Shown piece by piece: positions 53,619 to 63,027 of a stretch of 64,000 bases of DNA. The position numbers were made by a program, and so were the translations under genes. The DNA lies in contig LYSY01000001.1 of the NCBI GenBank assembly GCA_001657395.1, positions 310,001 to 374,000 of the forward strand, in the 5' to 3' direction. Every line of letters starts with the position of its first letter. Positions within the stretch are counted from its first letter, which is position 1. Under the pieces are notes generated by a model, which had not been told where the DNA came from, did not search any database, and saw only the letters and a list, made by a program, of their open reading frames with translations. This DNA is from Rhodospirillales bacterium BBD 1991-14 (GTDB lineage: Bacteria > Pseudomonadota > Alphaproteobacteria > Kiloniellales > Kiloniellaceae).

Positions 53619-54938
53619 TCAGTTTTCCCGCCAAGCCTTGGTGATGCTGTCTTGCAGGGGCTGGACCAGGTAGTCCAGGGCGGTCCGTTCGCCGGTCTTG
53701 ATCATCACGTCGGCGGGCATGCCCGGGCGTAGAACCCGCTCTTCGCCGAGGCGCGCGACCTCCTCTTCGGGGATCGAGATGCGGGCTAGGTAATAGGCTT
53801 CGCCGCTGCGCTCGTCCTCGAAGCGGTCGGCGGAGAAATAGGCAACGCTGCCGATCAGCTTCGGCGTGGTCCGCTGCGAAAAGGCGGTGAACATCACATC
53901 GGCTTCGAGACCGAGCGCCAGGCTGTCGACGTCGAAGGGCAGGACCCGCGCCTCGACGATCAGGTCGTCGTCGACCGGCACCAGCTCCAGGATCGTCGCG
54001 CCGGGCTGCACCACCTGACCCGGCGCATAGACCTGCAGACCGACCACCACGCCGTCTTCTGGGGCGCGTATCTCCAGGTTGTCCAGAACGAACTGGGAGG
54101 CGGCGACCCGCTCTCTCAGATCGAAGACTTCCGTACGCAGATCGCGCAGTTCCAGTTCGACCTTTTCGCGGCTGTCCTTGCGGAGCTGGAGGATTTCCAG
54201 TTCGGCCTGGCTGATCGAGGTCTTGGCCGCCGCGATTTCCGCGATGTGCTCGCCCCGCTCGCCGCCGAGGCGGGCCGCCTCCCGCTCCAGGGCCAGGACC
54301 TTGTTCTTCTCCGCAAAGCCCTTCTCGAGGAGCTTGCGCAGCCCGTCCAGTTCCTCGCCGATCAGCGCAATCTGGCGTTCCTTGGCCTCCTGCTGGGCGC
54401 GCAGGCCGCGGATCTGTTCCCCGACCTGGCCGATCCGCTCCTCATAGATCCTGATCTCCCCCTGCAAGGTGTCGCGCCGCGCCGCGAAGAGGCTTTGCTG
54501 ACCCCGCAGGCTGTCGCCCAGCTGGGGCTCGTCCTGCCGCGCCAGGAGCTCCGCCGGGAAAACGATGGTCTCTGCCTCGTCGCGCTCCGCCATCAGGCGC
54601 GCTTCGTTCGCCTGCGCCTCGTCCAGCTTGGCCTTGAGGATGACGAGCGAGGCCTGGGCGCGGGTCTCGTCGAGCCGCACCAGCAGCGCATCCCGCTCGA
54701 CGGCGTCGCCATTGCGCACCAGGATCTGCTTCACGATCCCGCCCTCCATGTGCTGGATGGCCTTGCGGTTGCTGTCTACCGTCACCTTGCCGGAGGCGAT
54801 GACGGCGGAAGAGAGTTCGGCGGTCGCGGCCCAGCCGAAGAAGCCGGCGAAGGTCAGGGTGACGACGGTAATCCCGGCGATGACGATCGGCAGCACGCGG
54901 GTCGGCGCCGCCTTTGGTGGGGTGGCAGGCTGTGTCAT
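53619..54938 (-). CDS. HlyD family type I secretion periplasmic adaptor
   Basis: A 439-aa membrane-fusion protein. One N-terminal helix spans about residues 14-34 (IVIAGITVVTLTFAGFFGWA). The lipoyl-type half-motif SGKVTVDSNRKAIQHMEGGI is followed by long coiled-coil stretches (about 95-290) and ends with a second lipoyl half (APEDGVVVGLQVYAPGQVVQ) and a beta-barrel. It connects the inner-membrane ATPase to an outer-membrane TolC protein, which is not in this window. It overlaps the ATPase gene by 4 bases and is last in the operon. Confidence 0.94.
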   Translation of the reverse strand: MTQPATPPKAAPTRVLPIVIAGITVVTLTFAGFFGWAATAELSSAVIASGKVTVDSNRKAIQHMEGGIVKQILVRNGDAVERDALLVRLDETRAQASLVILKAKLDEAQANEARLMAERDEAETIVFPAELLARQDEPQLGDSLRGQQSLFAARRDTLQGEIRIYEERIGQVGEQIRGLRAQQEAKERQIALIGEELDGLRKLLEKGFAEKNKVLALEREAARLGGERGEHIAEIAAAKTSISQAELEILQLRKDSREKVELELRDLRTEVFDLRERVAASQFVLDNLEIRAPEDGVVVGLQVYAPGQVVQPGATILELVPVDDDLIVEARVLPFDVDSLALGLEADVMFTAFSQRTTPKLIGSVAYFSADRFEDERSGEAYYLARISIPEEEVARLGEERVLRPGMPADVMIKTGERTALDYLVQPLQDSITKAWREN

Positions 54939-56701
54939 GACGATACTGCCTCGGCTGCGGCGGCAGCCTTGCTTCTGGCGTCCGCAGCCGCATCTCTCGG
55001 TGCCGCCTTGGGTACAGCCTTGGTGACCTTGGGCATGACCTCCTCGCGCGGTCCGAACTGTTCGATCAGGCCGTCGCGCAGGACCAGGAGCTTGTCCATG
55101 CCGGCCAGGACCGAGGGGCGGTGCGCGATCACCACCAGGGTCGTGCCGCCTGCCTTGAGTTCGGCGACGGCCTTGCGCAAAGCCTCTTCGCCGTCGCCGT
55201 CGAGGTTGGAATTGGGTTCGTCGAGCACGATGAAGGCGGGCTCGCCGTAGAGTGCGCGGGCCAGGCCGATACGCTGGCGCTGGCCGCCGGAAAGCGCCGC
55301 GCCGCCCTGTCCGATGACCGTGTCGTAGCCCTGCGGCAGGCGCAGGATCATCTCGTGGACGTTGGCCCGTTGGGCGGCGCGCACGATCTTCTCCGGGTCG
55401 CCCGCCCCGAAACGGGCGATGTTTTCAGCGACCGTCCCGTCGAAGAGCTCAACGTCCTGGGGCAGGTAGCCGAGGGCGGGCCCCAGCAGCACGTGATCCC
55501 AGTCGCTGATGTCGGCGCCGTCCAGCCTTACGTTTCCCGCCGCAGGCGCCCAGACGCCGATGAGCAGCCGGGCGAGGGTCGACTTGCCAGCGGCGCTCGG
55601 CCCGATCACGCCGAGGCTCTCGCCGGGGCTGAGCGCAAAGGAAATGCCCTTGATAACCGGCTTGTCGAGGCCCGGCGGCGCGGCGACGAGGCGTTCCACC
55701 GCCAGGGCGCCTTTGGGCCGCGGCAAGGGCAGGCACTCTTCAGGTTGCTTTTCCTGGGCGAGAAAGCCTTTGAGGCGGCCGTGGGCGCTGCGCGCCAGAA
55801 TGAAGCTGCGCCAATGGCCGATGGCACCCTCGACCGGCGCCAGCGCGCGGCCCATGATGATCGAGGCGGCGATCATCACACCGGGCGTGATGATCTGCTG
55901 CAGCGCCAGATAGGCACCGGTCCCGAGAATGGCGACCTGGAGAGCCGGGCGGACGAACTTGGCCGCGGCGGTGAGCAGTCCGCCGCGGTCGCTGGCTTGC
56001 GCTTGTGCCGCCAGGGCGGCCTGGTGGCGCTGCCGCCAGCGCTGCCGCAGGGCCGGCATCATGCCCATGGCCTCGATCACCTCAGCATTGCGCAGCGTGT
56101 TCTCCGTGAAGCTATGGGCGGCAGCGCTGTCCGCAGAGGCATCGCGCAGCGGACCCCGGGTCGTCAGCTCGCTGATCACGGCCAGCGTGAAGAGGATCAC
56201 CGCTCCGCCCAGGGCGACCAGCCCCAGCAGGGGATGCAGCAGGAAGATGATGGCCAGGAAGAGGGGAGTCCAGGGTGCATCGAAGAAGGAGATCAGGCCG
56301 TTTCCGGTCAGGAAGCCGCGCAGGCTTTCCAGGTCGCGCAGGGGCTGGGCTTCGCCACCCTCGTTCTGCCGCAGGCGCCGGCGCAGCAGGCCGCTGAACA
56401 GCGTGTCGCTGAGCGAGCTGTCCAGCCGCGACCCGATGCGCACCAGAATGCGGGCCCGCACGAATTCCAGCAGAGCACTGGTCAGAATCATGCCGATGGC
56501 GACCACCGTCAGCATAATCAGGGTGTAGCGGCTGCCGGAGCTCAGCACGCGGTCGTAGACCTGCAGCATGTAAAGCGGGCCGGTCAGCATCAGCAGATTG
56601 ATGAAGAAGCTGAAGAAGCCCACCGAAAAGAACGTGCTGCGCACGCGCTGGAGCGCCTCTGAGAGGGGGTTCTGGCCCTGTTTTCGTACCGCTTTGGTCA
56701 T
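54935..56701 (-). CDS. Type I secretion permease/ATPase (PrtD family)
   Basis: A 588-aa fused permease-ATPase. The membrane domain covers about residues 20-310. In the nucleotide-binding domain Walker A is GPSAAGKSTLARLLIG, the signature is LSGGQRQRIGLARALYGEPA, and Walker B reads FIVLDEPNSNLD. It lacks the C39-like N-terminus, so it is the PrtD/RTX-protease exporter type and suits a large RTX cargo. The cargo, the 1710-aa nuclease, is encoded 98 bases upstream. The C-terminal ~30 residues are Ala/Lys-rich. Confidence 0.95.
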   Translation of the reverse strand: MTKAVRKQGQNPLSEALQRVRSTFFSVGFFSFFINLLMLTGPLYMLQVYDRVLSSGSRYTLIMLTVVAIGMILTSALLEFVRARILVRIGSRLDSSLSDTLFSGLLRRRLRQNEGGEAQPLRDLESLRGFLTGNGLISFFDAPWTPLFLAIIFLLHPLLGLVALGGAVILFTLAVISELTTRGPLRDASADSAAAHSFTENTLRNAEVIEAMGMMPALRQRWRQRHQAALAAQAQASDRGGLLTAAAKFVRPALQVAILGTGAYLALQQIITPGVMIAASIIMGRALAPVEGAIGHWRSFILARSAHGRLKGFLAQEKQPEECLPLPRPKGALAVERLVAAPPGLDKPVIKGISFALSPGESLGVIGPSAAGKSTLARLLIGVWAPAAGNVRLDGADISDWDHVLLGPALGYLPQDVELFDGTVAENIARFGAGDPEKIVRAAQRANVHEMILRLPQGYDTVIGQGGAALSGGQRQRIGLARALYGEPAFIVLDEPNSNLDGDGEEALRKAVAELKAGGTTLVVIAHRPSVLAGMDKLLVLRDGLIEQFGPREEVMPKVTKAVPKAAPRDAAADARSKAAAAAEAVSS

Positions 56702-56798
56702 TCCTTAGCCTGAGACTCTGCCGGTTCTTGAAAAGCTGCAAGGCGGCGGCGCCATCCGGCACCGCCGCCCCGCTGGGGTCTGCTGGTTTTCGGGTTGA

Positions 56799-59700
56799 TC
56801 AGACACCGGTGATCATGAAGTCGTCGGAAGATAGGTCTTCCTCGTTCACGCCCACCAGGCGGATCTCGTCGCCGGCCGCCTCGTCGAGGGTGATGATCAC
56901 GTCGTCGCCGTCGTTCACCGCCGCATCCAGCAGGTCGTCGAAATCGGCGATCGAGAAGCCGTCGAGCTTGATCAGGTCGTCGCCCGGTTCGAAGTCCTTG
57001 ATGACGTCGCTGCCGCTGCCGGGATTGTAGATAAAGACATCGTCGCCGCGGTCCCCTTCCAGCGTATCGTCGCCTTCGCCGCCTTCCAGCGTGTCGTCGC
57101 CGCGGCCGCCCTCGATGACGTCGTCGCCTGCACCGCCGGCGATCTCATCGTCGCCGCGGCCGCCGTCGATGACATCGTCATCCTCGCCGCCGTCGATGGT
57201 ATCTTCGCCGCGGCCGCCGTCGATGGTGTCGTCGCCGGCGCCGCCCAGAATCAGGTCCTCATCGCGGCCGCCGTCGATGACGTCGTCGTCGTCGCCGCCG
57301 TCTATGGTGTCGTCACCGCGGTCGCCCTCAATGGTGTCGTTGCCCGCGCCACCGTCGATCTCGTCGTCGTCGCGGCCGCCGTCGACCAGGTCGTCGCCGG
57401 AGCCGGCTTCGATGGTGTCCTCGCCACGGTCACCGTCGATGGTGTCGTCGCCCGGTCCGCCATCGATCAGATCATCGTCACGGCCGCCGTCCAGTTCGTC
57501 GTTGCCGCCACCGCCGTTCAGGGTGTCGTCGCCGCGGCCGCCGCCCAGCGTATCGTTGCCGGCGGTGCCGTCCTGGAGGTCATCGCCACGGGTGCCGTTG
57601 TCGCTGATCGGGTCCGGCAGGCCGTCGAGCACAGTGTCGCTGCGCTCGTTCAGGTTTTGGATGCGGGTGTCGTCGGCCGCGTCCGTGTCTGCCTCGCCGA
57701 AGGGCGTGGTCGAGAAGTTGGCCAGCAGGAACTCCGCCAGCGCGTCCTGCTCGCTGCCCGGCTCGGCAAAGTCGGAGGCCCCGGCATCGCTCAGAACGTC
57801 CTTGAGCTGCACCACGTCGGCGAAGCCCGGATCGGCTGCGGCGAAGTCCGGGAAGGGGTAGCTGTCGCCGCCCAGGTTGGCCAGGAAGTCGAGGGTCACG
57901 ATGCGGATCGGCGTATCCGGGTTGACCGCCAGTTCGCCGTTCTCGACCAGCGCCATGACCGGATTGCCGTCCTCGTCGATGATGGCGGCCGACTGGATGC
58001 GCGCGCCCGGCGCGGCGTCCGGATCGAAGCTGAAGGAAACACCGCCGACCTGGGGGAACTGCCCGGGGGTCTCGCCCGGCCCGGTGGCGGCGACGCCGTG
58101 CTCCAGAACTTCCAGAAGCTGTGCGGCGGTCAGGGTCTGCAGCGTCAGGCCGTTGTTGAACTTGAGAGTGTTCTCGACGTCGAGCTGGGAGACCTCGCCG
58201 GCCTGCTTGCCCGAGGCCGGGTTGTCCTGGGGCGGCAGCTCGACGAAGTTGCCGGAGCCCGGGGGCTGTTCCTCGATCACGCCGATGGGGGCACGGATGC
58301 CGCCGCCGTTCTTGATCGAGACCATGACGCTGTCGTCAAACTCCTGGGCCAAGGCCAGGTTGGCGTCGGCGGTGAGGTTGCCGAAGTTGGTTTCCTCGGT
58401 CCGCACGTCGTCGCGGCGGCCCTCCAGATAAACGTCGGTCCGACCCAGGATGACACCGTCTTTGGCGATCACGATATCTTCCACCGCGTCGGTCAGGGTC
58501 TTCACCTGACCGCCTTTGGTGCCCTCGGCGAAAGCGTCGTTGTTGCCCCAGAAGGCCTCGACCTGCTCGTCCGTCGTGGCAAAGGCGCCGCTGACGTCTT
58601 CGTCGGTCGCCTCGCCGTTCTCGGTGATGAGAACGCCGTTTTCGTCGAACTCGATCACCAGGCGCCCGACGTAGGAGTACTCGCCGTCGGTGCTGACGAT
58701 GACCGCGGGATCGCCGTCCTTGTTGAACGTATTGAAGGGATAGTCCTCGTCCGCCGTATCGCCTTCGTTCAGACCGCGGTCGATGTCTTCCTGGTCAGCC
58801 TGCAGAGTGTCGGAGCCGCCGGCGATGATCACGTCGACGCCGCTCAGCTTGCCGATCAACTCTTTTTCCAGGCTGATCTGCTGCAGGTGAGTGACCAGCA
58901 CGATCTTGTTGACGCCCTGGGCGATCACGTCGTCGATGATCGGCTGCAGGACGGCTGCCAGGGCGTCCATGTCGTCCGGGTTATCGCCGTCGATCACGGT
59001 GGTGTCGCCCGGCGAGGAGATATTGGCAAGATTCGGCGTGGTGGCGCCGATCACACCGATCTTCTCGCCGCCTTCCTCCAGGATCGTAGCCTGGGCGATC
59101 TTGGGCGAAGGTGTGCTGGTCGCCGACTGCTCCGGCCCGGTCTGGAAGTCGGTGTTGGGCAGGATCTGATCGGTGAAGAGGTCGGCCAGGTTATCGTCGT
59201 TGGAGAAGTCCAGGTTGGCCGCCAGGTAGGGGAACTGGGCGCCGACCCAGCGGTCGTCGGCCACGCCGTCGTCGTTGCGGAACTGCGGGGCGATGATGTC
59301 CGCCAGCGTCGCGGTGCCCAGGTCGAATTCGTGGTTGCCCAGGGCCGAGGCATCGAAGCCGATGGCGTTCATGATCGAGATGTCGACCCGGCCGCCGCCC
59401 TCGCGCAGGCTCTCGTAGAGCTCGTCCGGCGCTTCCAGGCCGAAGAAGTCGTTGTAGAAGTCGTTGAAGACGCCCTGGTCGCGGAACACGTCGCGGTCGT
59501 CGGCGGCGCTGAAGAAGGGGCCGCTGAGGAAGTTGTCGCCCGCCGAGAGGGTGATGGAATTCGCGTGGGTGTCTTCCAGGAAGTCGACAATGGCGGCGAA
59601 GTTGCCTGCGCGCTCCACCGCTTCGACGCCGCCCTCCAGGTCGGAGGCGTGGAGGATCTGCAGCTTGAAGGTCTCCGGCTGCGATTCCAGGGCGATGCGG

Positions 59701-61931
59701 CCGACGATCGGCTCGTGGTCGCTGCCTGTCTCCGAACCGCTGCGCGCGCCGTCATCGAAGTCGACGTTCACGTGGACGATGTCGAACTCGGTGTCGTCGG
59801 CAAGGTTCTCGGTCACCAGGAAGTGGTCGAGAACCTGGGAGTTGCCCTCGAAATTGAAGGTGTAGACCTCGTCGTCGGTCAGCTCGTCGATCTGGTTGAA
59901 GAGAACCTGATCGCCATCGGACTCACCGGTCAGGATGGGTTCCGGCGTGGCGAACTGGAAGTCGTTCAGGTCGCCCAGCACGATGACATTGGCGTCCGGG
60001 TCGGCCGCCTTCAGGCCGTCGACGTAGTCGTTGATGGCCTGGGCCTGGGCCTCCCGCTCATCAAGGCCAGCATCGACAAAGGGCTGCTGAGAGCCGTAGA
60101 CCGGCGTCGAGCCGAACTTCGAGGAGAAGTGGTTGTTGATGACGGTGACCTCGTTGCCCTCGAACTCGAACTGCGCCTTGAGGGGAATGCGGCTGCCTTC
60201 GAAGGCCTCGAAATCGAGCGCCTGGACCGAGCCCTCCAGCAGGTCGACGCGGTCCGGGTTGTAGAGATAGGCAACGCGGATGTTGCCGCCCGGCTGTCCG
60301 CCCTGGCTGCCGTCCTCCGGCGCAACATCGAAGAACTCATAGGTCGGCCCGCCGGCGGCCGCGATGGCATCCACAAGTTCCTGCAGCGTCTGCGAGGCGT
60401 CGGTGGTGCCGTCGTTGGTGGTGCCGTTGTTGTCCTGGATCTCCTGCAGGGCGATGATATCAGGGCTCTGCAGGTTGTTGACGATCTGCTGGCCGAGGAT
60501 GTCCCGCTGGGCATCGTCGCTGGAGGCGGCCGAGAGGTTCAGAACGTTGTAGCTGGCCACGGTCAACTGGTTGGCCGTGCCGGTCAGGTCCGTGGTTTCC
60601 GCTTCCAGGCCTGCATCGTTGACGACCGCGACCGGAGTGTCGGGCAGGACCTCGAAATTGCCGAAGCTGTAGCCCAGAATGCCGGTGACGTCGCCCAGGC
60701 CGTCGCCCACGTCGACGCCGTCCCCGGAGCTGCCCTGGATCTGGATGCGCTCGGGATTGATGTCGTCGGCTTCCAGGTCGATGCCGCCGCGTGGATTGAG
60801 GCCCTCCGGCCCGACATTGGCGCCGCCGTCGGCCACAACCCAGGTTTCGCCGAAGCGGCTGGTGGCCGAGGTGGCCACGGCATCGGGCACGGTGACCCGC
60901 ATGCCTTCCAGGCTCTCGAAGTAATCGAGGCCGTCGGTTGTGGGATCGAAGGAGCCGAAGGCATCGTCTTCCACCACCTGCTGCGGGGGAACGCGCCCGC
61001 CGGCGCCCAGGACCGTAGCTGCGGGCAGCGCGTTGCCGCTGCTCTGCACGGTGACAGCCGGGTCGCCGCCGATCTGGGTGAAAGTGAGATCGTTCAGGCG
61101 GCCGCCCGGCACCACCTCGCCGACGATGCCGGTCACTTCAACGGCGTCGCCGACGGCCACGGAGTCGCCGGAGGCGATGAAGATCGCATCCGAGGTCGCG
61201 ATGTCGCCGTCGCCGGTGGGATCCTGAATGTAGAACCCGCCGTTGCCGAAAGCGGTCACGATGCCGGTGGTGGTCACCGCTTGGAGGAAGAAGGGCGAAG
61301 TGTGGCCGGCGCCCTGGATTTCCATGATGGTGCGGGCAACCGGTGCGCCGACTTCGACCTGCACATTGCTGCTGCCGGGTGTGTTCAGGGCTTCCTCGTC
61401 CCGCGGGGAGCCGGTGCCGGGGACGGGGGTCGAGAAGTCATTGCGCACCCAGTCGGCCGGGGTGTCGGTATCCGTACCGTCAGGAATGCGCGAAGCGCCG
61501 CCGACGGTGAAGCCATTGCCGTCAAAGCCTTGCGCCAATTCGGTGGCTGCATAGGTGAGGTCGTCGACGCCGTTGTCCCGCACCGCCACGGAGTCGACAA
61601 CGGAGGTCCAGGGCGCGCTCTCCGGCGTACCGTCGTCGTCCAGATCCAGGTCGTCGCCGACGCTGCCTGTGAAGTCCTCGACCAGCAGCAGTGTGACCGT
61701 GCCGTTCTCGAAGGTGTTGTTGAGGAAGCCGGTGGTCCAGAAGCCGTCGGCATCGGTGCTGCCGACCTGGATTGCGGAGTCGATGGTGCCCTCGTTGGAG
61801 TTGGCGTCCCCTTCGATCTGAATCAGCCAGAGATTCGAATAGTCCGTATTGGGATCGCCGAGGATCTCGACGAACTCGCCGGCGTCGCTGCCGCTGTGAT
61901 TGAAGACAAACTCGTTGATGACCGCCGACAT
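56799..61931 (-). CDS. ExeM-like nuclease / 5'-nucleotidase fusion with RTX repeats
   Basis: A 1710-aa secreted protein with, in order: a lamin-tail-type domain (about 1-120, INEFVFNHSGSDAGEFVEIL); an OB-type nuclease-associated domain (about 205-430); an endonuclease/exonuclease/phosphatase domain (about 455-790, with LTVASYNVLNL, IIALQEIQD, VINNHFSS, VIVLGDLNDF, SDHEPIVG); and a calcineurin-type 5'-nucleotidase (about 795-1410, with LQILHASDLEGG, LSAGDNFLSG, SALGNHEFDLG, IKNGGGIRAPIG). Twenty-one RTX units follow, then an acidic C-terminal secretion region. There is no signal peptide. DNA and nucleotide hydrolysis outside the cell would release nucleosides and phosphate. First gene of the T1SS operon. 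Confidence 0.94.
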   Translation of the reverse strand: MSAVINEFVFNHSGSDAGEFVEILGDPNTDYSNLWLIQIEGDANSNEGTIDSAIQVGSTDADGFWTTGFLNNTFENGTVTLLLVEDFTGSVGDDLDLDDDGTPESAPWTSVVDSVAVRDNGVDDLTYAATELAQGFDGNGFTVGGASRIPDGTDTDTPADWVRNDFSTPVPGTGSPRDEEALNTPGSSNVQVEVGAPVARTIMEIQGAGHTSPFFLQAVTTTGIVTAFGNGGFYIQDPTGDGDIATSDAIFIASGDSVAVGDAVEVTGIVGEVVPGGRLNDLTFTQIGGDPAVTVQSSGNALPAATVLGAGGRVPPQQVVEDDAFGSFDPTTDGLDYFESLEGMRVTVPDAVATSATSRFGETWVVADGGANVGPEGLNPRGGIDLEADDINPERIQIQGSSGDGVDVGDGLGDVTGILGYSFGNFEVLPDTPVAVVNDAGLEAETTDLTGTANQLTVASYNVLNLSAASSDDAQRDILGQQIVNNLQSPDIIALQEIQDNNGTTNDGTTDASQTLQELVDAIAAAGGPTYEFFDVAPEDGSQGGQPGGNIRVAYLYNPDRVDLLEGSVQALDFEAFEGSRIPLKAQFEFEGNEVTVINNHFSSKFGSTPVYGSQQPFVDAGLDEREAQAQAINDYVDGLKAADPDANVIVLGDLNDFQFATPEPILTGESDGDQVLFNQIDELTDDEVYTFNFEGNSQVLDHFLVTENLADDTEFDIVHVNVDFDDGARSGSETGSDHEPIVGRIALESQPETFKLQILHASDLEGGVEAVERAGNFAAIVDFLEDTHANSITLSAGDNFLSGPFFSAADDRDVFRDQGVFNDFYNDFFGLEAPDELYESLREGGGRVDISIMNAIGFDASALGNHEFDLGTATLADIIAPQFRNDDGVADDRWVGAQFPYLAANLDFSNDDNLADLFTDQILPNTDFQTGPEQSATSTPSPKIAQATILEEGGEKIGVIGATTPNLANISSPGDTTVIDGDNPDDMDALAAVLQPIIDDVIAQGVNKIVLVTHLQQISLEKELIGKLSGVDVIIAGGSDTLQADQEDIDRGLNEGDTADEDYPFNTFNKDGDPAVIVSTDGEYSYVGRLVIEFDENGVLITENGEATDEDVSGAFATTDEQVEAFWGNNDAFAEGTKGGQVKTLTDAVEDIVIAKDGVILGRTDVYLEGRRDDVRTEETNFGNLTADANLALAQEFDDSVMVSIKNGGGIRAPIGVIEEQPPGSGNFVELPPQDNPASGKQAGEVSQLDVENTLKFNNGLTLQTLTAAQLLEVLEHGVAATGPGETPGQFPQVGGVSFSFDPDAAPGARIQSAAIIDEDGNPVMALVENGELAVNPDTPIRIVTLDFLANLGGDSYPFPDFAAADPGFADVVQLKDVLSDAGASDFAEPGSEQDALAEFLLANFSTTPFGEADTDAADDTRIQNLNERSDTVLDGLPDPISDNGTRGDDLQDGTAGNDTLGGGRGDDTLNGGGGNDELDGGRDDDLIDGGPGDDTIDGDRGEDTIEAGSGDDLVDGGRDDDEIDGGAGNDTIEGDRGDDTIDGGDDDDVIDGGRDEDLILGGAGDDTIDGGRGEDTIDGGEDDDVIDGGRGDDEIAGGAGDDVIEGGRGDDTLEGGEGDDTLEGDRGDDVFIYNPGSGSDVIKDFEPGDDLIKLDGFSIADFDDLLDAAVNDGDDVIITLDEAAGDEIRLVGVNEEDLSSDDFMITGV
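57030..57596 (-). repeat. RTX calcium-binding repeats, 21 nonapeptide units
   Basis: Residues 1446-1634 of the nuclease are 21 successive nine-residue units of the type G-G-x-G-D-D-x-[IL]-x. Several units replace the third glycine with Asp or Glu, making the block very acidic. At DNA level it is a 27-base imperfect tandem array rich in GTCGTC and CCGCCG. Such repeats fold when they bind Ca2+ outside the cell. Confidence 0.95.
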
Positions 61932-62262
61932 ATTGGCTCCCCTTCGTATGTCGTTCGCAGGTTCAGACCTTGAGAGCAGCCGACCCGGTTCCCTTGCGCC
62001 TCAACGGCGGCCGGTCAGCGCTGTGGTCGCGATGTGCAAGAACTAATGCAGACAGTGCCTCTGAAGATTTTCACGGGCTGCAGACAGCCTTCTTTTTGGT
62101 TAAGCGGGCGCAGCGAAAGTCTCGCGAAGCCATGAAGGTCGCGTGACACACAGTCGAAATTTTTTTGAAACCAAGCTGCAGGTTGGCTGCGCCGCGGGCG
62201 CGCTCGCCTGTGTCAGAAAAGAGGCGGCATTTCAGAAATCAGCCGAGCAAGACGAGGGGACG
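61932..62262. other. Intergenic region upstream of the nuclease operon
   Basis: About 330 bases with no gene recognised, presumably containing the promoter of the leftward nuclease-T1SS operon. A short hairpin followed by a T-run (GGCTG-CAGA-CAGCC at 62076-62089, then TTCTTTTT) reads as a rightward terminator, although no rightward gene is visible. The sequence is less GC-rich than the coding regions. Confidence 0.5.
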
Positions 62263-63027
62263 CTATGTGTCGCCGTGCACATTCTCGCTCGCTGATGGAG
62301 TGCGTGACAGCGCTTTCCGTTGCGGGAGTTTACCCGTCTGTCCTGTTGGCCGTTCGGACCTGTAGAGGCGTGCCAGGACGTCGGGCGGCACACCCAGGTA
62401 GTACAGCAGGTGGATCAGCAGCCAGCCGGCGACGATTCGCGGCGGCCAGCGGCCTTCGAATCGGCGCGAGGACGTCGTCACAGGCGGTTCGGCAATGCAG
62501 ACGGTCTTGCCGCTGCGTTCGAGCCGGCGGCAGAGGTCGTAGTCTTCCATCAGGGCGATGGGCCTGAGACCGCCCATATGCTGCAGCGCTTCGCGCCTTA
62601 CGAAGATCGCGGAGTCGCCGTAATAGAGTCCGAAGCGCCGGAACCAGGCGTAAAACCGGGTCAGCCAGCGGTCGAAAGGACTGTTGCCGTCGAAGAGAAT
62701 GCGGAAGTTGCCGCCGACCACATGCGGGTCGGCCAGCGCCGCACGGATGGCGTCGAGGCTCCCGCTGCCCAGCCTGCTGTCGGCATGCAGGAACAGGAAG
62801 ATGTCGCCCTCGGCAACCTCCGCGCCGAGGGCCAGTTGCTGGCCGCGTCCACGCGCGCCGCGGATCGCCCGTGCCCCGGCTTTCAGGGCGACGGTCACAG
62901 TGCCGTCGGTGCTGCCGCCGTCGATTACCAGAATGTCGCTGCCCGCATCCTCCCGCCGCAGCCGGTCGATCAATGCCGGTATGCGCCCGGCCTCGTTCAA
63001 TGTGGGGATGATGATGGAGAGTTTCAT
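62263..63027 (-). CDS. Family 2 glycosyltransferase (TIGR04283-like)
   Basis: A 254-aa GT-A glycosyltransferase. The N-terminus is MKLSIIIPTLNEAGRIPALI. The nucleotide-sugar region contains ILVIDGGSTDGT, and the acceptor/metal region contains FLFLHADSRLG, the variant DXD of this family. YGDSAIFVRREAL and ALMEDYDLCRRLERSG follow. The TIGR04283 group is often clustered with genes of unusual small-molecule pathways. The ATG at 63027 overlaps the upstream stop as ATGA; upstream in-frame codons are antisense-type extension. Confidence 0.9.
   Translation of the reverse strand: MKLSIIIPTLNEAGRIPALIDRLRREDAGSDILVIDGGSTDGTVTVALKAGARAIRGARGRGQQLALGAEVAEGDIFLFLHADSRLGSGSLDAIRAALADPHVVGGNFRILFDGNSPFDRWLTRFYAWFRRFGLYYGDSAIFVRREALQHMGGLRPIALMEDYDLCRRLERSGKTVCIAEPPVTTSSRRFEGRWPPRIVAGWLLIHLLYYLGVPPDVLARLYRSERPTGQTGKLPQRKALSRTPSASENVHGDT

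Noticed and set aside
57030-57596. Regular 27-base repeats resembling a CRISPR or minisatellite array
   Set aside because: They are in frame and encode the RTX nonapeptides; there are no unique spacers between identical repeats.
57657-61973. A 1438-codon open frame on the plus strand across the nuclease gene
   Set aside because: It is antisense to a gene with clear domain order. Its translation is Gly/Val/Asp/Arg-rich without any family motif, as expected opposite GC-rich coding sequence with few stop codons.
62076-62097. Hairpin plus T-run that looks like a rightward terminator
   Set aside because: No rightward gene precedes it, and the T-run is on the wrong side for the leftward glycosyltransferase. 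It could end a small RNA, but I see no promoter for one.
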